Source: Bacteroidales bacterium (GTDB lineage Bacteria > Bacteroidota > Bacteroidia > Bacteroidales > Paludibacteraceae). Taken from it: a stretch of DNA of 50,638 nucleotides. The stretch is from positions 1 to 50,638 of the forward strand of contig JALFGC010000037.1 in the NCBI GenBank assembly GCA_022777485.1, given 5' to 3'. The notes below the pieces were generated by a model, which did no database searches, was not told where the DNA came from, and was given only the letters and a program-made list of their open reading frames with translations. Positions 7,733 to 16,252 of this stretch are shown one piece after another (the stretch's first letter is position 1; each line of letters begins with the position of its first letter). A program made the translations under genes and the position numbers.

Positions 7733-7805
7733 TGTCCCCCGAGAGGCTCGAACTCTCGACCCACTGATTAAGAGTCAGTTGCTCTACCAACTGAGCTAGG
7801 GAGAC
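7733..7805 (-). tRNA. tRNA-Lys (anticodon CTT)
   Basis: 73 nt on the minus strand. The acceptor stem GTCTCCC pairs with GGGGGAC, with discriminator A. The D-arm is TAGCTCAGTTGGTAGAGCA. Anticodon stem ACTGA/TCAGT has loop CTCTTAA, giving anticodon CTT, and the T-arm contains GTTCGA. The 3' CCA is not encoded. It is flanked by its own promoter and terminator, so it is a single-gene unit. Confidence 0.96.
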
Positions 7806-7814
7806 GGCTTTTTT

Positions 7815-7845
7815 AATTAAGAATTATGAATTAAGAATTAAGAGG
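7815..7845. repeat. Family B AT repeat (AATTAAGAATTATGAATTAAG)
   Basis: Iterated AATTAAGAATTATGAATTAA followed by GAGGGCG. The same block including GAGGGCG occurs at 16928-16958, and a variant at 28051-28073. Confidence 0.7.
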
Positions 7846-7932
7846 GCGTTGCGGCTTTGTATCTCCGTTTTGCAGCCTTATTCTTTCATTCATCAATTCC
7901 TTACGGAAGGGTCCGTTTTTCAAAAGCGAGTG

Positions 7933-7964
7933 CAAAGGTACTGCTTTTTTTTGATATGACCAAA
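7933..7964 (-). promoter_or_regulatory. Promoter of tRNA-Lys
   Basis: Minus strand TTTG (7964-7961), 20-bp spacer with A8, TACCTTTG (7940-7933). It lies 128 bp upstream of the tRNA 5' end. Confidence 0.82.
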
Positions 7965-8011
7965 TTTTCGGGCAAAAAAAATACGAGAAAGTGCATTTTT
8001 TCTTAATTTTC

Positions 8012-8042
8012 TTGTGTATGTTCCTTTTTTTTTGTATCTTTG
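8012..8042 (+). promoter_or_regulatory. Promoter of the fumarase gene
   Basis: TTG (8012-8014), 20-bp spacer starting TGTATGTTCC, TATCTTTG (8035-8042). Transcription from here leaves a leader of about 280 nt. Confidence 0.85.
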
Positions 8043-8132
8043 CAGGCTGATTGTGGGATATTCCTGCGCTCGAGCAGTCGGGAGCGGTGGCACACGGGCG
8101 AAATACGAGAGGAATATGAAAGGCTTTAGGTC

Positions 8133-8165
8133 GGCTAATAAATGGCTAAGAGGTGGCTAATACAC
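8133..8165. repeat. 11-bp periodic array GGCTAANNNNN, three units
   Basis: GGCTAATAAAT, GGCTAAGAGGT and GGCTAATACAC: the first six bases are fixed and the last five vary. It lies in the fumarase leader. Confidence 0.75.
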
Positions 8166-8170
8166 TCTGT

Positions 8171-8214
8171 TATCCTACGTATATCCTACGTATATCCTAC
8201 GTATATCCTACGTA
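8171..8214. repeat. 11-bp tandem array TATCCTACGTA, four identical units
   Basis: Four perfect 11-bp units, directly after the GGCTAA array and 114 bp before the fumarase start. TACGTA is self-complementary. Confidence 0.92.
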
Positions 8215-8327
8215 ATTGACGGCTTATCGTCTGCTGATTTTGGGCTGATAGGCGACAGGCAGACAGGGGGAGGAGAAAGGGAGACCGCAGGAGAGGCACA
8301 GATAGAAACTAATAAACATCTATAGAT

Positions 8328-9965
8328 ATGGAATTTAAGTATGCACCTATGTTTCAGGTGGGTAAAGATGAGACGGAGTATTATCTGCTGACGAAAGACT
8401 ATGTGTCGGTCGGCGAGTTCGAGGGACATCCGATGCTGAAAGTGGAAGCAGAGGGTTTGACACTGATGGCGCAACAGGCGTTCCACGATGTGAGTTTTAT
8501 GCTTCGCCGTTCGCATAACGAGCAGGTGGCGAAGATACTGCGCGACCCTGAGGCAAGTGCTAACGATAAGTATGTGGCGCTGACCTTCCTGCGCAACGCG
8601 GAGGTGGCTTGCAAAGGGCAGTTGCCGCTGTGTCAGGACACGGGTACTGCTATCGTACACGGCGAGAAAGGTCAGCAGGTGTGGACGGGGTACTGCGATG
8701 AAGAGGCACTGAGCAAGGGTGTTTTCAACACCTACACCACGGATAACCTGCGCTATTCGCAGAACGCGCCGCTGTCGATGTACGAGGAAGTGAACACGAA
8801 ATGTAACCTGCCGGCGCAGATAGACATAGAGGCAACGGAGGGGATGGAGTACCGCTTCCTGTGCGTTACGAAAGGCGGCGGCAGCGCGAACAAGACCTAT
8901 CTGTATCAGGAGACGAAGGCGCGTATTCAGAACCCCGGGACACTGATTCCATTCCTCGTGGAGAAGATGAAGAGCCTCGGAACGGCGGCTTGCCCTCCGT
9001 ATCATATTGCGATTGTGATAGGCGGTACGAGCGCGGAGAAGAACCTGCTGACGGTGAAGTTGGCTTCGACGCATTACTATGATAATCTGCCGACTACGGG
9101 CGATGAGACGGGTCGTGCCTTCCGCGATGTGGAGTTGGAGAAACAACTGCTGCAAGAGGCATACAAGATAGGATTAGGCGCACAATTCGGCGGGAAATAC
9201 ATGGCACACGATGTGCGCGTGGTACGCCTGCCTCGCCACGGTGCAAGTTGCCCGATAGGCTTGGGCGTGAGTTGCTCGGCAGACCGCAATATCAAGTGCA
9301 AAATCAACAAAGACGGTATCTGGATAGAGAAGATGGACAGCAATCCCGCGTCGCTGATTCCCGAAGAGTTGCGCAACGCGGGCGAGGGCGATGCCGTGCG
9401 CATTGACCTGAATCAGCCGATGGCGGAGGTCTGCAAGATACTGACGAACTACCCGATAGGCACTCGCCTTTCGCTGAACGGCACGATTATTGTGGGACGT
9501 GACATCGCGCATGCGAAGATAAAAGCGCGTTTGGACGCCGGCGAGGCTATGCCGGAGTACCTGAAGAACCATCCTATCTATTACGCAGGTCCTGCTAAGA
9601 CTCCCGCGGGGATGGCGTGCGGCTCGATGGGTCCGACCACGGCAGGGCGCATGGACCCGTATGTGGATGAGTTTCAAGACCACGGGGGCTCGCTCATCAT
9701 GTTGGCGAAGGGCAACCGCTCGATAGATGTTACCAACGCTTGTCAGAAGCACGGCGGGTTCTACCTCGGGTCGATAGGCGGTCCGGCTGCCATCCTTGCG
9801 CAGGAGAACATTAAGTCCATCGAGTGCGTGGAGTACCCCGAGTTGGGCATGGAGGCGATATGGAAGATTGAGGTGGAGAACTTCCCCGCGTTCATCCTTG
9901 TGGACGACAAAGGGAACGACTTCTTCAAGCAACTGAAGCCCTGCGCGGGTTGCACGATATTGTAG
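8328..9965 (+). CDS. fumA: Class I (iron-sulfur) fumarate hydratase
   Basis: Reversible hydration of fumarate to malate. 545 residues with both alpha and beta regions in one chain, as in E. coli FumA/FumB. The three [4Fe-4S] cysteines fit by motif: Cys102 (PLCQDTGT), Cys222 (AACPPYH) and Cys308 (ASCPIGLG). GGGSANK (about 183-189) and the C-terminal [12 protein letters not shown] region are also diagnostic. The enzyme is oxygen-sensitive, fitting an anaerobe that reduces fumarate. It heads a plus-strand run with the M23-like gene, dxr and rseP. Confidence 0.94.
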   Translation: MEFKYAPMFQVGKDETEYYLLTKDYVSVGEFEGHPMLKVEAEGLTLMAQQAFHDVSFMLRRSHNEQVAKILRDPEASANDKYVALTFLRNAEVACKGQLPLCQDTGTAIVHGEKGQQVWTGYCDEEALSKGVFNTYTTDNLRYSQNAPLSMYEEVNTKCNLPAQIDIEATEGMEYRFLCVTKGGGSANKTYLYQETKARIQNPGTLIPFLVEKMKSLGTAACPPYHIAIVIGGTSAEKNLLTVKLASTHYYDNLPTTGDETGRAFRDVELEKQLLQEAYKIGLGAQFGGKYMAHDVRVVRLPRHGASCPIGLGVSCSADRNIKCKINKDGIWIEKMDSNPASLIPEELRNAGEGDAVRIDLNQPMAEVCKILTNYPIGTRLSLNGTIIVGRDIAHAKIKARLDAGEAMPEYLKNHPIYYAGPAKTPAGMACGSMGPTTAGRMDPYVDEFQDHGGSLIMLAKGNRSIDVTNACQKHGGFYLGSIGGPAAILAQENIKSIECVEYPELGMEAIWKIEVENFPAFILVDDKGNDFFKQLKPCAGCTIL

Positions 9966-10085
9966 GACTCACCCCACCCCACAAGACCCCCTCCAGCTCC
10001 CCCTACGAGAGCACCCAAAAAATTATAGATTTTTCGGGGATCCTGCGAGGGGGAGTGAAGGTACTCCGAGAGGGTAGTGTGGGTT
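9966..10085. repeat. Family A element between fumarase and the LytM gene
   Basis: Contains GACCCCCTCC, a CTCCCCCT arm with the enlarged loop (CACCCAAAAAATTATAGA, then TTTTTCGGGG), then CGAGGGGGAG and GAGAGGGTAG. Divergent at the right end. Confidence 0.65.
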
Positions 10086-10111
10086 AGATAAATAGACTAA
10101 GAATCAATAAG

Positions 10112-10945
10112 ATGGAAGAGAAGAAAGACGGATTTTGGCGGCGGGTGATGCACAAATATCGCCTGTCGATGGTGGATGAGTCGAACCTGAATGAGTTGTG
10201 GCATATCCACCTCAACGGGTTTGGGGCATTCAGTATCTTCTTTCTTCTTTTCTTGCTGACGATAGCGTTGCTGTCGGTGCTGATTATCTACACGCCTATT
10301 CGAAATATCCTGCCGGGCTACAGCGAGAGCATTCGCCAGCAGTTGATAGTGGAGTCTGCGCGGGTGGACTCGCTGAGTGCCGACCTTGCCTTGCAACGGC
10401 AGTACCTATCTGTTATTCAGCAGGTTACAGCAGGCACGGTGCAGAGCGATACGGTGCAGAGCCTCGACTCGCTGCAGATTATCATGCGCGAGCAGTTGCT
10501 GGAGGCGAAGAACGAAGCGACGGCGGAGTTCGTGGCGCAGTATGAGGCGAAGGAGAAAGACAACCTGCAACTGTTCGACGCACGGACGAGCCAGCCCACG
10601 GTGAATTTCTTCCGCCCGATGCACGGTGTAGTGGAGCAGCATGTGATGCCCGAGGCGCACCGATACGGCGTACTGGTGCGGGCAGTGGAGAACGAGAACA
10701 TCACCGCGGTGATGGCAGGGACAGTGGTGTATGTGTCGCACGAGTTGGACGAGACCTTCACCATCATGTTGCAGCACGAGAACTACGTGAGCGTGTATCG
10801 GCATGTGGGTACCGTGCTAAAGACCGTGGGCTGGCGGGTACAGGCAGGCGAGAGCATTGCACTGCTCGGGAAGCAGCCACTATTAGAGTTTGAACTATGG
10901 AAGAACGGGCATTGGGTGAACCCGGAGGAAGTGATAGTATTTTAG
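10112..10945 (+). CDS. Membrane-anchored LytM/M23-like protein lacking zinc ligands
   Basis: 277 residues: short cytoplasmic N-terminus, one membrane helix (about 36-60), periplasmic coiled coil (about 70-160) and a C-terminal LytM fold (about 165-277). The zinc motifs of active M23 peptidases are missing: HxxxD is replaced around HRYGVLVRA, and the terminal HLHFE-type motif reads LLEFELWKNG. It is therefore probably non-catalytic, in the manner of EnvC/NlpD-type regulators of cell-wall hydrolases. In Bacteroidota this family commonly precedes dxr, as here (53 bp). Confidence 0.8.
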   Translation: MEEKKDGFWRRVMHKYRLSMVDESNLNELWHIHLNGFGAFSIFFLLFLLTIALLSVLIIYTPIRNILPGYSESIRQQLIVESARVDSLSADLALQRQYLSVIQQVTAGTVQSDTVQSLDSLQIIMREQLLEAKNEATAEFVAQYEAKEKDNLQLFDARTSQPTVNFFRPMHGVVEQHVMPEAHRYGVLVRAVENENITAVMAGTVVYVSHELDETFTIMLQHENYVSVYRHVGTVLKTVGWRVQAGESIALLGKQPLLEFELWKNGHWVNPEEVIVF

Positions 10946-10980
10946 GACCCACCCCTACCCTCCCTACAAAGGGAGGGAGG
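10946..10980. repeat. Family A left arm between the LytM gene and dxr
   Basis: GACCCACCCCTACC followed by the hairpin CCCTCCCTACAAAGGGAGGG; it starts one base after the stop codon of the preceding gene. Confidence 0.7.
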
Positions 10981-10998
10981 ACGATATATTAGAATGAG

Positions 10999-12162
10999 AT
11001 GGCGAAACAGATTGCTATATTAGGTTCGACGGGTAGTATCGGTACGCAGACACTGGATGTGGTTCGGGCGAACAGAGAGCGCTTCGAGGTGTATGCGCTC
11101 TGCGCCCATCGTAGCGTGGATATGCTGGTGGCGCAGGCGCGGGAGTTCCGTCCGGAAGTGGTGTGCATAGGCGACGAGAGCAAGTACGAAACGCTGAAAG
11201 AGGCACTGCAAGATATGCCCATCAAGGTGTGGGCAGGTGCTGACGCCATCGCGCAGATGGTTACCATGCCAAGTATCGACATCGTGGTCGCTTCGATGGT
11301 GGGCTACGCAGGCTTGCGCCCAACGATAGAGGCGATAAAAGCCGGTAAGACCATTGCACTGGCGAACAAAGAGACGCTGGTGGTGGCAGGCGAAATCATC
11401 TGCCGCCTGGCGCAGGAGCACCGCGTGCCCATCTTGCCGGTGGACAGCGAGCACTCCGCGATTTTTCAATCGTTAGCGGGCGAGAGCCGCAGCGAGATAG
11501 AGAAGATACTGCTGACGGCGAGCGGCGGACCTTTCCGCCGCTTCACCCTTGAGCAGATGGCGCATGTAACGGCTGCAGATGCGCTGAAACACCCTAACTG
11601 GGACATGGGTGCGAAGATAACGATTGACTCAGCAAGCATGATGAACAAAGGCTTCGAGGTGATAGAGGCGAAGTGGCTTTTTGGTGTACCTGCGGATAAG
11701 ATACAGGTGTTGGTACACCCGCAGTCCATTGTACACTCTGCGGTGCAGTTCTCGGACGGCGCGGTGAAAGCGCAATTAGGTGCTCCCGACATGCGGCTGC
11801 CGATACAGTACGCACTCACCTACCCCGAGCGGTTGCATAGCGATTTCCCCCGCATGGACCTGTTCGCCGTGCGCGATTTAACCTTCGAAGAGCCTGACTT
11901 ACAGCGATTCCCGAACCTCGGGCTGGCATACGAGGCAATGAAGCGCGGGGGGAATGTGCCCTGCGTGCTGAACGCTGCCAACGAGGTAGCAAACCTTGCT
12001 TTCCGCGAGGGACGCTGCGGGTTCTTGCAGATGTCGGAGGTGATTGCCCACACCATGGACAAAGCACCATTCATCGCGCAACCTACCTACGAAGACTATG
12101 TCGCTACCGACCAAGAAGCCCGCAACATGGCGGAGCAGATGATACATAATTTGACAATTTGA
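10999..12162 (+). CDS. dxr: 1-deoxy-D-xylulose 5-phosphate reductoisomerase
   Basis: NADPH-dependent conversion of DXP to MEP, the committed step of the non-mevalonate isoprenoid pathway. NADPH loop LGSTGSIGTQTLDV (8-21), ANKETLVVAGE, metal/substrate motifs PVDSEHSAIFQ and LTASGGPF, and DMGAKITIDSASMMNKG. Length 387 is normal. The C-terminal residues NLTI and the TGA stop are encoded by a family C repeat (AATTTGACAATTTGACAATT), so the natural end has been replaced. rseP follows. Confidence 0.95.
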   Translation: MAKQIAILGSTGSIGTQTLDVVRANRERFEVYALCAHRSVDMLVAQAREFRPEVVCIGDESKYETLKEALQDMPIKVWAGADAIAQMVTMPSIDIVVASMVGYAGLRPTIEAIKAGKTIALANKETLVVAGEIICRLAQEHRVPILPVDSEHSAIFQSLAGESRSEIEKILLTASGGPFRRFTLEQMAHVTAADALKHPNWDMGAKITIDSASMMNKGFEVIEAKWLFGVPADKIQVLVHPQSIVHSAVQFSDGAVKAQLGAPDMRLPIQYALTYPERLHSDFPRMDLFAVRDLTFEEPDLQRFPNLGLAYEAMKRGGNVPCVLNAANEVANLAFREGRCGFLQMSEVIAHTMDKAPFIAQPTYEDYVATDQEARNMAEQMIHNLTI

Positions 12163-12178
12163 CAATTGACCATTTACC
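12149..12178. repeat. Family C repeat (AATTTGACAATTTGACAATT) at the end of dxr
   Basis: The same motif occurs at 15971-16004, 32607-32680 and, in coding sequence, 49863-49896. Here it supplies the dxr stop codon. Confidence 0.75.
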
Positions 12179-12223
12179 TTGCGGTGTAAACAATTTTCAA
12201 ATTTACAAAGTGACAAATTGAAT

Positions 12224-13780
12224 ATGAAGTGGATACAATTGATAGTTGCCCTGAGCCTTTTGGTGATGATTCACGAGTTGGGGCATTTTCTTTTTGCAAA
12301 GTTATTTAAGGTACGCGTGGAGAAGTTCTACATGTTCTTCAACCCGCAGATTTCGCTCTTTCGCGCCAAGAAATTTGGTGGGAAATGGCATTTTAAGTTC
12401 TTCTCGAAGAATGTGGAGCCCGCTGCGGTGGAGGTGATTGACCCGATGACGAAGGAGCCGAAGAAGGACAAGAAAGGCAATCCTATCCTTCGTCCGATGA
12501 GCGATGAGGAGCGTATGGCGTTGCCCGAAGACGATTGGCGCCGCGAGCCGGAGAACACCGAATGGGGTATCGGCTGGCTGCCCTTCGGCGGCTACTGCGC
12601 CATCGCGGGCATGGTGGATGAGACCCACTCGATAGACGACCTACCCTCCGAGCCGCAGTCGTGGGAGTTCCGCTCCAAACCTGCATGGCAGCGCCTGCTT
12701 ATCATCATGGGCGGAATCCTGATGAACTTCATCGGCGCGCTGGTGATTTATATTGGCGTGGTGGCGCATTGGGGCACCGACGCCTTGCCGCTGCAGAAGA
12801 TTGAATCGGGCTTATACTACTCTGAGGTGCTGCTGCAAGAAGGCTTCCAACAGCAGGATAAGATACTGTCTATCAACGGAGAGGAGCCGCAGAGTATTGG
12901 TGATGTGGTGAATGGGCTTATCATTGAAGGCAAGCGCGACGTGGTGGTGCTGCGCGGCGCAGACACCGTTCGGCTAACGATGTCCGAGGACTTAGGCGAG
13001 CGCTACATGGCGATTGTCAACGAGCACGACAAGCAGGAAAGGCAGAAGGCGCATGCAGATAAGTTGTATCAGAAGCATGGCTACGTGCTGATTTCGGAGT
13101 TCATCCCCTTCGTAGTGGACTCGGTGATGCCAAACAACGCCGCCTACTTCGCAGGCATAGAGAAAGACGACAGGATAGTGAATATCAACGGCATAGAGAC
13201 GCCTTGCGTGGTGCAGGTGCGCAACGAGTTGCAGAAGTACCCCTGCGACAGCGTTACGGTTGGCTACTACCGCACCCTCGCGGGCGACAGCGCGGTGTAT
13301 CAGGAGACGCGGATGTTCCTCGGCGACCAAGCCGCGATGGGCGTCTACATGAAGGGGCTCTACTCCTTCTACCCCTTGGAGCACACCGACTACACTTTCT
13401 GGCAGGCCATCCCCGCCGGTATCAAGAGCGGATGGGACATGCTGGTGCTCTATGTGAAGCAGTTCCGACTGATTTTCACCAAGGAAGGCGCGCAGTCGGT
13501 AGGCGGCTTCGGCGCTATCGGAAACATGTTCCCCAATGTCTGGGAATGGTATCAATTCTGGACAATGACGGCATTCATCAGTTTGGCGCTGGCGTTCATG
13601 AACTTCCTGCCCATCCCCGTGCTTGACGGCGGCTACATCCTGTTCTTGCTTTGGGAGATTATCACGCGCAAGAAACCGAGCGATAAGTTCCTTGAGGTGG
13701 CGAACAACATCGGTTTCTGGCTGCTCCTTGCGTTGCTTATCTTCGCCAACGGGAACGACATCTTCAAAGCGTTCTTTTAA
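12224..13780 (+). CDS. rseP: RIP zinc metalloprotease RseP (site-2 protease family)
   Basis: Inner-membrane protease that cuts substrates such as anti-sigma factors and signal-peptide remnants within the membrane. HELGH active site at residues 17-21 in the first helix, a PDZ-like periplasmic region, and the distal LDGG motif near 467-470 in PIPVLDGGYILF with further C-terminal helices. 518 residues, longer than E. coli RseP; the extra hydrophilic part (about 60-130, rich in K/E/D) precedes the conserved WLPFGGYC. I start at MKWIQLIV (12224), since the upstream in-frame sequence is repeat-like. Confidence 0.93.
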   Translation: MKWIQLIVALSLLVMIHELGHFLFAKLFKVRVEKFYMFFNPQISLFRAKKFGGKWHFKFFSKNVEPAAVEVIDPMTKEPKKDKKGNPILRPMSDEERMALPEDDWRREPENTEWGIGWLPFGGYCAIAGMVDETHSIDDLPSEPQSWEFRSKPAWQRLLIIMGGILMNFIGALVIYIGVVAHWGTDALPLQKIESGLYYSEVLLQEGFQQQDKILSINGEEPQSIGDVVNGLIIEGKRDVVVLRGADTVRLTMSEDLGERYMAIVNEHDKQERQKAHADKLYQKHGYVLISEFIPFVVDSVMPNNAAYFAGIEKDDRIVNINGIETPCVVQVRNELQKYPCDSVTVGYYRTLAGDSAVYQETRMFLGDQAAMGVYMKGLYSFYPLEHTDYTFWQAIPAGIKSGWDMLVLYVKQFRLIFTKEGAQSVGGFGAIGNMFPNVWEWYQFWTMTAFISLALAFMNFLPIPVLDGGYILFLLWEIITRKKPSDKFLEVANNIGFWLLLALLIFANGNDIFKAFF

Positions 13781-13799
13781 TGGCTCATTGCACACCTTA

Positions 13800-13925
13800 A
13801 AAAGGTACGATTTTTAAGATTTCCCCGCCGCCCTTCCACCGCGATTTTTTCGCGGGTCTCTCGCGGGTCTCCCGCGGGTCGTCCGCAAGGCAATCAGACA
13901 CCGGAAATGTACTTTTGTTAAGATT
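13800..13925. repeat. Family L element with TTAAGATT ends and an 11-bp CGCGGGT core
   Basis: About 125 bp: GGTACGATTTTTAAGATTTC at the left, then CCGCCGCCC, the core (13850-13882), a CCGCAAGGCAATC tail, and GTACTTTTGTTAAGATT at the right. Similar elements are at 38966-39110 and 46560-46685. Confidence 0.75.
13850..13882. repeat. 11-bp tandem array TCGCGGGTCTC, three units
   Basis: TCGCGGGTCTC, TCGCGGGTCTC and CCGCGGGTCGT, followed by CCGC. It forms the core of the family L element. Confidence 0.85.
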
Positions 13926-13986
13926 CGCGTTCCTCGACCCCGCGCGGTAAGGCATATCGTTAAACTTCAAACACCAACCCATTCTG

Positions 13987-14562
13987 ATGGATTATTTCGT
14001 TCACGAATCATCGTATGTAGATGAGGGGTGCCGCATAGGCAAGGGCACCAAGATTTGGCATTTCAGCCATGTAATGTCGGGCTGCACCATCGGCGAGGAC
14101 TGCAACATCGGGCAGAATGTCGTTATCTCGCCCGATGTGGTGCTGGGCAGGAACTGCAAGATACAAAACAATGTGTCTGTCTATACAGGTGTGCGTTGCG
14201 AGGACGATGTATTCCTCGGTCCGAGCATGGTGTTCACCAATGTGCTCAACCCTCGCTCCGCAGTCAGCCGCAAGGCTGAGTACCGCGAGACCATCATCGA
14301 GCGCGGCGCGTCGGTGGGTGCCAACGCCACCATCGTCTGCGGGCACCGCCTTGGCGCCTACTGCCTCATCGGTGCAGGCTCCGTGGTAACGAAAGATGTG
14401 CCGCCTTTCGCACTGATGGTGGGTAATCCCGCGCGGCGCATTGGTTGGGTGAGCCGCCACGGCGAGAAACTCAACTTCAACGCAGAGGGCGTTGCCATCT
14501 GCCCCGCCACCGGCGACCATTACCGCCTGCAAGACGGAGCAGTAACCCTCACCGAAGAATAA
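13987..14562 (+). CDS. Left-handed beta-helix N-acetyltransferase (WlbB/WbpD-like)
   Basis: 191 residues of hexapeptide repeats (IGKGTKIWHFSHVM, IGEDCNIGQNVVISPDVVLG, CKIQNNVSVYTGVRCEDDV), then GPSMVFTNVLNPRSAVSRK and GASVGANATIVCG. This pattern matches acetyl-CoA-dependent acetyltransferases of 3-amino sugars (UDP-GlcNAc3NA and relatives) in O-antigen synthesis. It stands alone here, with no other sugar-nucleotide genes next to it, so the exact substrate is open. A strong terminator follows. Confidence 0.85.
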   Translation: MDYFVHESSYVDEGCRIGKGTKIWHFSHVMSGCTIGEDCNIGQNVVISPDVVLGRNCKIQNNVSVYTGVRCEDDVFLGPSMVFTNVLNPRSAVSRKAEYRETIIERGASVGANATIVCGHRLGAYCLIGAGSVVTKDVPPFALMVGNPARRIGWVSRHGEKLNFNAEGVAICPATGDHYRLQDGAVTLTEE

Positions 14563-14577
14563 TCCGACAGATAAGCC

Positions 14578-14619
14578 AGCGGCTACCCGACAACAAGTCA
14601 GGTAGCCGCTATTTTTTTC
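14578..14619 (+). terminator. Terminator after the acetyltransferase gene
   Basis: 10-bp perfect stem AGCGGCTACC / GGTAGCCGCT (14578-14587 and 14601-14610), followed by A and seven T. Confidence 0.92.
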
Positions 14620-14746
14620 AGTATCATCAGACTAAAAAGACATCTGCATCTATCGCACAGTCTATTTGGTGTTTAGATTGATTTGCTAACCATTCCTACG
14701 CATTCTGCAGACAATCTTCGCACTCATAACTATCGTACCCTATATT

Positions 14747-15964
14747 CTACTCTTCGTCCTCGTCGGCATTGTTGGGGGTGCGGGGGCGTTGGTTGAGGTG
14801 GACTACCTCTTCGTTGCTCAGGAGGGCGTCGGCGAGGTCGTTCATATCCTCAAGGTTGGAGGGCTGCATCTGGCCGGTGATGGTAACGGTGTAGTTGCAG
14901 AAGACAATATTCTTCATCTCGCGCAAGGTCAGTTTCATCGCCTTTGCCGCCATGGGTGCCCACGAGCCGTTCTGCATGAGACCTACGCGGCGGGACTGAT
15001 AGTGCTTCAATCCGAGACGGTGGAGGAAGTCCGCCATGGGGGTGAACATCGTGCCGTCGTAGGAAGAGCAGCAGAGTGCCAAGCGGCTGAAGCGGAAGGC
15101 TTGTGAGAGTGCCTCCGACAAATCGTCGCGCGTGAGGTCGATGGTCTTGACCTGCAAGGCGCCGCGCTCCTTGAGCACCTCGGCGAATTTCAGCGCTGCC
15201 TCACGGGTGTGTCCGTGGATAGAGGCGTAGGCAACGAGCACACCCTCGGTCTCGGGCTGATAGGAACTCCAGAGCAGGTAGAGGCGCACTGCTTCATACA
15301 CTTGGTCGCCATCGAGTACGGGACCATGGAGGGGGGCGATGGCATCCACCGAGAGGGCAGTTACCTTGCGCAGCGCTGCCGACACCTGCTGACCGTACTT
15401 GCCGCAGATATTGAAATAGTAGCGTCGTGCTTCGTCCGTCCAGTTGTCTGGGTCGGCTCCATATATGCCGAACTTACCAAAGGCGTCGGCGGAGAAGAGG
15501 GTTAACTCCTCGGGGACGTAGGTCATCACCACCTCGGGCCAGTGGACCATGGGGGCAGTGAGGAAATGGAGCGTCATGCCGCCGATGTCCATCGTCTCGC
15601 CGTTCTTAATAACCACCTCGTGCGCCACCTCGACCCCGAACTGCTGCAACATCTTGTGCGCGGGACGGGTAGCCACCACCTGCGTGTCGGGGTACTTCTG
15701 CAAGAACGCGCCCACGGAACCGCTATGGTCGGGCTCCACGTGTTGCACGACGAGGTAGGTAGGCTTCGCACCGTTGAGTGCGGCTTCCAACTTCGCCATC
15801 CACTCGTCGGTCTTGCGTCTGTCCACCGTATCCATCACGGTGATGCTGTCCGCCATGAGGACATAACTATTGTAGCACATGCCTTGTGGCACATGGTATT
15901 GACTCTCAAACAAGTCCAAATCGGTATCGTCCACACCGATGTATTTTACTTTCTCGGAAAACAT
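14747..15964 (-). CDS. Flavodiiron protein (A-type flavoprotein)
   Basis: Reduces O2 to water and/or NO to N2O in the cytoplasm, protecting anaerobes. Lactamase-like domain with all diiron ligands: His75, Glu77, Asp79 (HVEPDH), His141 (HWPEVV), Asp160 (SADAFG) and His213 (PLHGPV). The C-terminal flavodoxin domain starts near 250 (VLVAYASIHGHTREAA) and binds FMN. 405 residues, the minimal class A architecture, which needs rubredoxin as donor; a rubredoxin gene lies 101 bp upstream. I start at the ATG at 15964 (MFSEKVKY); a TTG five codons earlier lies in a family C repeat. The DEDEE tail is acidic. Confidence 0.93.
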   Translation of the reverse strand: MFSEKVKYIGVDDTDLDLFESQYHVPQGMCYNSYVLMADSITVMDTVDRRKTDEWMAKLEAALNGAKPTYLVVQHVEPDHSGSVGAFLQKYPDTQVVATRPAHKMLQQFGVEVAHEVVIKNGETMDIGGMTLHFLTAPMVHWPEVVMTYVPEELTLFSADAFGKFGIYGADPDNWTDEARRYYFNICGKYGQQVSAALRKVTALSVDAIAPLHGPVLDGDQVYEAVRLYLLWSSYQPETEGVLVAYASIHGHTREAALKFAEVLKERGALQVKTIDLTRDDLSEALSQAFRFSRLALCCSSYDGTMFTPMADFLHRLGLKHYQSRRVGLMQNGSWAPMAAKAMKLTLREMKNIVFCNYTVTITGQMQPSNLEDMNDLADALLSNEEVVHLNQRPRTPNNADEDEE

Positions 15965-15970
15965 GGTTGT

Positions 15971-16004
15971 ATTTGACAATTTGACAATTTACTATTTGAC
16001 TAAA
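15971..16004. repeat. Family C repeat upstream of the flavodiiron gene
   Basis: ATTTGACAATTTGACAATTT, then ACTATTTGAC. Same family as 12149, 32607 and 49863. Confidence 0.7.
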
Positions 16005-16017
16005 TATTAGTAATGAC

Positions 16018-16048
16018 GGGGGCTGCCTAAGTAGATTAGACAGCCCCC
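16018..16048 (-). terminator. Strong hairpin after the rubredoxin gene
   Basis: 13-bp stem GGGGGCTGYCTAA / TTAGGCAGCCCCC with loop TCTAC (minus-strand sense). It separates rubredoxin from the flavodiiron gene. There is no long T-run, so it may attenuate rather than fully stop transcription. Confidence 0.75.
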
Positions 16049-16065
16049 TGTTATCCTCATTTGCG

Positions 16066-16224
16066 TTACTCTGCAGGTGAGAACTCGTCTTTTCCTACAC
16101 CACAAAGCGGGCAAACGAAATCTTCGGGAACATCTTCCCACGCTGTGCCGGGGGCAACACCTGCTTCAGGACAACCCACTTCGGGGTCATACTCCCAGCC
16201 GCATACATCACATACGTACTTCAT
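16066..16224 (-). CDS. Rubredoxin
   Basis: 52 residues: [18 protein letters not shown]... with Fe ligands Cys5, Cys8, Cys38 and Cys41 (CxxCGWEYDP...[13 protein letters not shown]). One-electron carrier, most likely the donor to the adjacent flavodiiron protein. It begins 28 bp after ftsE on the same strand. Confidence 0.95.
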   Translation of the reverse strand: MKYVCDVCGWEYDPEVGCPEAGVAPGTAWEDVPEDFVCPLCGVGKDEFSPAE

Positions 16225-16252
16225 AAGTTTATTTGTTTATTAGTTAATTTGT

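Larger units (their letters stand above)
8043..8327 (+). other. Long 5' leader of fumarase
   Basis: No ORF seen. It holds two consecutive 11-bp arrays (8133-8165 and 8171-8214). An ATATTCCT...AGGAATAT pair encloses a GC-rich stretch (about 8057-8118) and could form a hairpin. I recognise no known riboswitch. Confidence 0.55.

Noticed and set aside
8171..8214. Short repeats as a CRISPR array
   Set aside because: Units are 11 bp with no spacers; no cas genes in the window.
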